Below are positions 58,729 through 64,000 of a DNA stretch of 64,000 bases, piece after piece (the first letter of the stretch is position 1; each line of letters starts with the position of its first letter). A program made the position numbers and the translations under genes. Below the pieces are notes generated by a model. The model searched no databases. It was given only the letters and a program-made list of their open reading frames with translations, and was not told the origin of the DNA. Source of the stretch: an uncultured Pelagibacteraceae bacterium. GTDB lineage: Bacteria > Pseudomonadota > Alphaproteobacteria > Pelagibacterales > Pelagibacteraceae. Location of the stretch: positions 41,361 to 105,360 of the forward strand of contig CACKRM010000002.1 of assembly GCA_902602655.1 (NCBI GenBank), read 5' to 3'.

Positions 58729-60225
58729 TTATCTACCTATTAAAGGTCGTAAACTTTGCCAACTTATAATCGATATTGTGAAGAGAAGGATGATTAATGT
58801 CAAAGGTCTGTCCCATAAAAAATTAAAAGACCCGTCACTAATTAAGAGTGATCTCCTCAGATTTTCCTCCATTAATCCACCCAAAACAAAGGCTAAAATT
58901 AAAGGCGGCATTGGAAAATTATATAGTCTTAAAAATGTTGCTACAACTGCTATTCCTATCATTAAGAAGATGTCAAAATTATTGAATGACATTAAGTAGA
59001 TTCCAGTAACTGAAAAAAACAATATAAGAGGTATTAAAAAATTTTTTGGTGTAGCAAGAACTCTTGCAATATATGGGATTAAAGGCAGATTAAGAATTAA
59101 CAATATAACCATACCTATATACATCGACATAATCACAGACCAAAAGATTTCGGGATTTGTCATATAAAGTCTTGGCCCTGGTTGAATGCCAAAACCTAAA
59201 AGCGCACCTAGCATTACTGCTGTAGTTCCGCTTCCAGGTATTCCTAAAGTTAATAAAGGAACAAATGACCCAGAACATGCCGCATTATTTGCTGTTTCTG
59301 GTGCTGCAAGTCCATGAACACTTCCTTTTCCAAACTTTTGTTTTTCATCGTCGTTCACATAATTTCTTTCCATTCCATATGCTAAAAATGATGCAATTGT
59401 TGCGCCAGCACCAGGTAAAACACCAATTAAAAATCCTAAAACAGAAGACCTTGGAATAGATTTTAACATTTTGTTTCTTTCTTCCTTGTCTAGTCTTATT
59501 GAACCTAGTTGGGAAAGAGAAATTTGTTCAGTAGCACGACTTGGATCTTTCCCTTTTAAGATAATTGTTAAGGCTTCACTCATTGCAAATGTAGCCATAA
59601 CTATTAAAACAAAACTAATACCGTCAGTTAAGTTCATATTATTAAAAGTAAATCTTGTAATATCTGATAAAGAGTCTTGTCCAACTGTTGATAACATTAA
59701 TCCCAGGATAACCATCATCATCGCTTTTAAAAATTGACCTTTGGAAGAAAAAGCTGACACTGCAGTCAATCCTAAAACCATTAATGCAAAATAGTCTGGA
59801 GATCTGAAAGCTAAACTAATTTTTGAGAGGCTTGGTGCTGCAAACAACAAAAATATTGCTGAGATTGTTCCTCCTGCAAAAGAACTGTAAGCTGCTATTG
59901 CTAAAGCTTTACCAGCTTTCCCCTGTTGCGCCATTGGATATCCATCAAAGGCAGTTGCTACAGTTCCTGGTACTCCAGGTGCATTAATTAGAATTGATGA
60001 TGTAGATCCGCCAAATACTGCCCCGTAATATACTCCAGCCATTAATATTAAACCTGTGGCGGGTTCAAAACCGTAGGTGATTGGGATCATTAAAGCGATT
60101 GCCGTCATTGGTCCAAGTCCAGGCAGCATTCCAATAATAGTTCCAAAAAAACAACCCATCATTACCATTAAAATATTTTTGAGACTCAAAGCAGTATGTA
60201 AACCTATTAATATTCCTTCGATCAT
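58729..60225 (-). CDS. tctA: Tripartite tricarboxylate transporter permease TctA
   Basis: GTIIGMLPGLGPMTAIALMIPITYGFEPATGLILMAGVYYGAVFGGSTSSILINAPG. Confidence 0.95.
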   Translation of the reverse strand: MIEGILIGLHTALSLKNILMVMMGCFFGTIIGMLPGLGPMTAIALMIPITYGFEPATGLILMAGVYYGAVFGGSTSSILINAPGVPGTVATAFDGYPMAQQGKAGKALAIAAYSSFAGGTISAIFLLFAAPSLSKISLAFRSPDYFALMVLGLTAVSAFSSKGQFLKAMMMVILGLMLSTVGQDSLSDITRFTFNNMNLTDGISFVLIVMATFAMSEALTIILKGKDPSRATEQISLSQLGSIRLDKEERNKMLKSIPRSSVLGFLIGVLPGAGATIASFLAYGMERNYVNDDEKQKFGKGSVHGLAAPETANNAACSGSFVPLLTLGIPGSGTTAVMLGALLGFGIQPGPRLYMTNPEIFWSVIMSMYIGMVILLILNLPLIPYIARVLATPKNFLIPLILFFSVTGIYLMSFNNFDIFLMIGIAVVATFLRLYNFPMPPLILAFVLGGLMEENLRRSLLISDGSFNFLWDRPLTLIILLFTISIISWQSLRPLIGR

Positions 60226-60692
60226 GAGATTATTCCTAACATTTTAAGAAACGGGTCTCTTAAGTAAATATCTAATGCTCCATGTAACAAAAGCATAAAT
60301 AAGGCTACAAATGGAAATGATAATACAAACATCCAAATCCATCTTCTTTCTCCTAGAAGATAATATGAAATAAACAAAAACAACGAAGTTGATAAAAAGA
60401 AACCTGCTTTCAAAATCGTAAAACCATATATGAATGCAATAGTAACTAAAAAAAATGTACTTTTATAATCAAGAACTTTGTGATCAACTTTAGAAGGAAA
60501 CCTTTCAGGTAAAATTAAATATAATATTGAAAGAAACATTCCAAGATAAGCTAAAAATGTTGGAAAGGTTTTTGCATTAAAAGGGGCATTTTCATCAAAT
60601 GAAAATACTTGAATTTGATATGTTTGATAAAGATAAAGGCCTGATAAAATAAAAAAGAGCAGCGAGATAATTTTATCTGTGCTTATTCTCAC
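60222..60692 (-). CDS. tctB: Tripartite tricarboxylate transporter TctB family protein (GTG start)
   Basis: 4-TM protein between tctC and tctA. Confidence 0.87.
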   Translation of the reverse strand: MRISTDKIISLLFFILSGLYLYQTYQIQVFSFDENAPFNAKTFPTFLAYLGMFLSILYLILPERFPSKVDHKVLDYKSTFFLVTIAFIYGFTILKAGFFLSTSLFLFISYYLLGERRWIWMFVLSFPFVALFMLLLHGALDIYLRDPFLKMLGIIS

Positions 60693-60700
60693 TGCTCTTT
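60654..60700 (-). promoter_or_regulatory. RNA hairpin enclosing the tctB start site
   Basis: AAAGAGCAG.GAGA pairs with TCTC.CTGCTCTTT (9+4 bp, one mismatch); GTG start and upstream purine tract lie in the 5' arm of the minus-strand transcript. Confidence 0.6.
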
Positions 60701-60721
60701 CTCTATTTAATTCCTATGGAA

Positions 60722-61699
60722 TTAAATTACTCCTAATTTTTTCATAAGAGCTGTCATTTCTTTAGTTTGTTGTTTTAAAAACTTAACAAACTTTTTATCT
60801 GGGTTATAAATATTTACCCAGGCATTTCTTTTTCTAACAACTTCCCATTCAGGTGTTTTTTGAACATCGCCTAGCATTTTAGCAATTTTCTTTTTATCTC
60901 CACTGCTCATGTTAGGAGGTCCAAAAAATCCTCTCCAGTTTACGAACTGAACATTAAAACCTTGTTCTTTTAATGTTGGAACATCAGGTGCATCTGAAAC
61001 TCTTTTTGGTGCAGTTATACCAATAATTCTAACTTGATCTCTAGCTCCCATTACTTCTCCCAAACCAGTTGAAAGAATTTGAGTTTCTCCAGATAATAAT
61101 CCAGCTAAAGCTTTTCCGCCAGCATCATAAGGAACGTAAACAACTTTGTTTGGATCAGCTCCTGCCTCTTGAAAAGCCAAAGCTCCTATTAAATGGTCCA
61201 TGCTTCCTCGAACAGATCCGCCAGCCATTTTCACTGATGAAGGATTAGCTTTGTAAGCTGCAACAACATCTTTGAAATTTTTAAATGGTGAATTTTTTGC
61301 AACAGCTATTGCTCCATAATCACCTATTACTCCAGCTATAGGCACAACATCTTTGTAAGAAAGAACTCCGCTACCTTTAACATAGCCTTTGTGTCTAGTA
61401 ATAGATCTTAAAACTAAAGGTGTTGATTGAACTAAAACTGTACCCTCTGGTTTTGTGTTAATCATAAATGCAAGAGCTTTTCCTCCTCCTCCACCCGACA
61501 TATTTTCGAAAGATGCGCTTTTAAGCATCCCTGACTTAGTTAATGCTTCGCCAGTTCCTCTAGCAGTTCCATCCCATCCACCACCAGCGCCACCGCCAAT
61601 TACAAAGTGTAATTTATCGATCGCAAAACTAGTTGTTGAAATTGAAGATAAAAGAACAGTGGCAAATAACAAGCCAATAAATTTTCTTATATTTATCAT
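60722..61699 (-). CDS. tctC: Tripartite tricarboxylate transporter substrate-binding protein TctC
   Basis: Signal peptide; LHFVIGGGAGGGWDGTARGTGEAL; VYVPYDAGGKALAGLLSGETQ. Confidence 0.92.
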   Translation of the reverse strand: MINIRKFIGLLFATVLLSSISTTSFAIDKLHFVIGGGAGGGWDGTARGTGEALTKSGMLKSASFENMSGGGGGKALAFMINTKPEGTVLVQSTPLVLRSITRHKGYVKGSGVLSYKDVVPIAGVIGDYGAIAVAKNSPFKNFKDVVAAYKANPSSVKMAGGSVRGSMDHLIGALAFQEAGADPNKVVYVPYDAGGKALAGLLSGETQILSTGLGEVMGARDQVRIIGITAPKRVSDAPDVPTLKEQGFNVQFVNWRGFFGPPNMSSGDKKKIAKMLGDVQKTPEWEVVRKRNAWVNIYNPDKKFVKFLKQQTKEMTALMKKLGVI

Positions 61700-61754
61700 T
61701 TTTCCTCCTTTTTCTTTGAAGACGTATTAAATTTTGAATTGATAGGAGAGTCAA

Positions 61755-63257
61755 TTAGAAAATAACTAATTTGCTTCTTTTTTTTCTTTGTTTTCCTTTA
61801 ACTTCTATGTTCAATTTGGGTAGTTCACCTGATTTAAGTTTTTTTAAATCTTGAACAGTTTTTAAAAATCTATCTGACTCTTTTTTGGTGATAATGCCAT
61901 CAGTAAGTGTTTTAAACTTGTTAATATACTCCTTTCTAGTAAAAGGTTTTTTTCCAGCTGGATGGGCATCCGCAACTTTAATTTCTTCTGATATAGAGGA
62001 ACCATCTTTCATTTTTATGATAACTCTACCTCCGAAGCATTTTTTTTTAGGATTTTTATCATGATATCTTTTAGTCCATTTTTTATCTTCACGAGTTACT
62101 ATTTTGCGCCAAAGCATAACTGTACTTTTTCTTCTTGCTCTTTGAGGAGTGTAAGATTTTACATGATGCCAAGCACCGTCTTCTAAGGCTACAGCAAATA
62201 TATACATAATTGAGTGGTCTAAAGTCTCCCGACTAGCATAAGGATCCATTTTTTGAGGATCGTTTGCGCCTGAGCCAATAACGTAATGGGTATGATGGCT
62301 TGTTTCTATAATAATTTTTCTTATGTCTGATAAATTTTTAATCTTCTTATTCAAACTTCTAGCTAAATCAATCAATGCTTGAGATTGATACTCGGCAGAA
62401 TGTTCTTTGGTATAAGTTTCTAAGATCGCTTTTTTTGGTTCATTTATTCTAGGGAGAGGCACATTATATTTTTTGCCAGGTCCCGATAGTATATATGCTA
62501 TAATACTATCTTCCCCTTCATAAATAGGACTTGGCGCTCCTTCACCTCTCATGCATCTGTCAACAGACTCTATTGCTAATTTACCAGCATGCGCAGGAGC
62601 AAAAGCTTTCCAGCTTGAAATTTCTCCTTTTCTAGATTGTCTTGTAGAAATAGTTGTATGAAGTGCTTGTTGAATAGATTGATAAATAGTCTCTGTATTT
62701 AGTTTCAATAAACTTCCTAGGCCAGCTGCAACACTTGGGCCCAGGTGAGCTATATGATCAATTTTATGCTCGTGTAAACAAATTCCTTTTACTAAATTAA
62801 CTTGCACCTCATAACCAGTAAGAATACCTTTTATCAAACTCATGCCATTACATCTTTTTTGTTGAGCTACAGCCAAAATTGCAGGAATATTATCTCCTGG
62901 ATGACTATAATCAGCAGCTAAAAAAGTGTCATGATAGTCTAGCTCTCTAACTGCAGTACCGTTAGCCCAAGCAGCCCATTCACAATCAACTTTTATTTTA
63001 TGACTTAAACCAAAAACACTTGCGCCTTTTTTTCTCTTATGAGCTAAGGCCATCTCACGAGCTGAGATTACCGGCTTCCTGTTAAAAGATGCAATCGCAA
63101 CGGATGCATTATCGATAATTCGATTAATAACCATTTCTAAAGCATTTTTGTTTATTTTTGCTTTATCGGATGCTATTTCGGCTATTTTCCATGCAAGCTG
63201 ATCTTTCTTTTTTAAATTGGCTTTTGAAGGATGAACTTTAACAGTTATGTTTCTCAT
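61755..63257 (-). CDS. MmgE/PrpD-family protein (2-methylcitrate dehydratase-like)
   Basis: [44 protein letters not shown]. Confidence 0.9.
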   Translation of the reverse strand: MRNITVKVHPSKANLKKKDQLAWKIAEIASDKAKINKNALEMVINRIIDNASVAIASFNRKPVISAREMALAHKRKKGASVFGLSHKIKVDCEWAAWANGTAVRELDYHDTFLAADYSHPGDNIPAILAVAQQKRCNGMSLIKGILTGYEVQVNLVKGICLHEHKIDHIAHLGPSVAAGLGSLLKLNTETIYQSIQQALHTTISTRQSRKGEISSWKAFAPAHAGKLAIESVDRCMRGEGAPSPIYEGEDSIIAYILSGPGKKYNVPLPRINEPKKAILETYTKEHSAEYQSQALIDLARSLNKKIKNLSDIRKIIIETSHHTHYVIGSGANDPQKMDPYASRETLDHSIMYIFAVALEDGAWHHVKSYTPQRARRKSTVMLWRKIVTREDKKWTKRYHDKNPKKKCFGGRVIIKMKDGSSISEEIKVADAHPAGKKPFTRKEYINKFKTLTDGIITKKESDRFLKTVQDLKKLKSGELPKLNIEVKGKQRKKRSKLVIF

Positions 63258-64000
63258 TAGTTAAGCATATTTCTTAGAACATATTGAAGAATTCCACCGT
63301 TTCTGTAATATTCAATTTCATTTTCAGTATCAATTCTACAAAGTAATTTTATTGTTTTACTTGTGCCATCTTTATACTTAATTTCACAAGATACTTCTTG
63401 TCTAGGTTTAACTCCTTTATCAATATCAACAACAGTAATTAATTCTGCTCCAGTTATATTTAACTTCCTTCTATCAAAACCTTCTTTGAATTGGAGTGGC
63501 AGAACACCCATTCCAACTAAATTTGATCTATGAATTCTCTCAAAACTTTCAGCGATTACAGCCTTGATTCCTAATAGTTTTGTACCTTTGGCAGCCCAAT
63601 CTCTTGATGAACCAGTCCCGTACTCTTTGCCTGCAATAACAACAAGATCATTCTTTCTCCTTTTATATTCAACTGCTGCATCGTAGACGCTCATTACTTT
63701 TCCATCTGGTTGAAGAGTAGTAAAACCACCTTCTGTTCCAGGTGCCATTTCGTTTCTTATTTTAATATTACCAAATGTTCCTCGCATCATAACCTCGTGA
63801 TTACCCCTTCTAGCTCCATATGAATTAAAATCTTTTTGTTGAATTTGATGTTTCATAAAATAATCACCTGTCGGACTTTCTTTTTTAATATTTCCAGCTG
63901 GTGAAATATGATCTGTTGTTACAGTGTCCGCCAACAATAATAATATTCTTGCATCATTTATAGGTTTAAATCCTTCAGGTTTATCAGGAAGATTATCGAA
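63257..64000 (-). CDS. acnA: Aconitate hydratase AcnA-type, C-terminal part, truncated by the right edge
   Basis: Frame open to the edge: [54 protein letters not shown]. Confidence 0.9.
   Translation of the reverse strand, partial: FDNLPDKPEGFKPINDARILLLLADTVTTDHISPAGNIKKESPTGDYFMKHQIQQKDFNSYGARRGNHEVMMRGTFGNIKIRNEMAPGTEGGFTTLQPDGKVMSVYDAAVEYKRRKNDLVVIAGKEYGTGSSRDWAAKGTKLLGIKAVIAESFERIHRSNLVGMGVLPLQFKEGFDRRKLNITGAELITVVDIDKGVKPRQEVSCEIKYKDGTSKTIKLLCRIDTENEIEYYRNGGILQYVLRNMLN

Noticed and set aside
1-64000. CRISPR array, prophage, IS element or toxin-antitoxin module
   Set aside because: No regularly spaced repeats, transposase/integrase or phage-like ORFs seen by reading; the region looks like stable streamlined chromosome

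Overview
This 64 kb AT-rich window has the compact, short-intergenic gene layout of a SAR11/Pelagibacterales-type alphaproteobacterium (taxon inferred from gene content only). The left third (about 1.4-18.3 kb) looks like an organosulfonate-to-sulfate island: a TRAP transporter with a HisD/HpsN-like dehydrogenase and an SDR, a divergent GMC oxidoreductase, sulfoacetaldehyde acetyltransferase (Xsc), a split UxaA-like pair resembling (R)-sulfolactate sulfo-lyase SuyAB, and aprM-aprB-aprA plus an uncharacterised small protein. Other recognisable modules are a CADD-like protein, gcvTHP under a tandem glycine riboswitch and abutting a FAD-oxidoreductase/DUF1365/Cfa/DUF3833 lipid cluster, 5-oxoprolinase pxpABC, a second TRAP system, a TctABC system next to MmgE/PrpD and AcnA, AmtB, HU, RecX, MnmA, FolE and HisI. 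Most notable unexplained elements: a putative structured ncRNA on the minus strand at about 22422-22600, a 27-aa extremely basic micro-ORF at 21621-21704, and hairpins between the binding-protein gene and the small membrane-subunit gene in all three tripartite transporter operons. No rRNA, CRISPR array, prophage, transposase or confident tRNA was seen.
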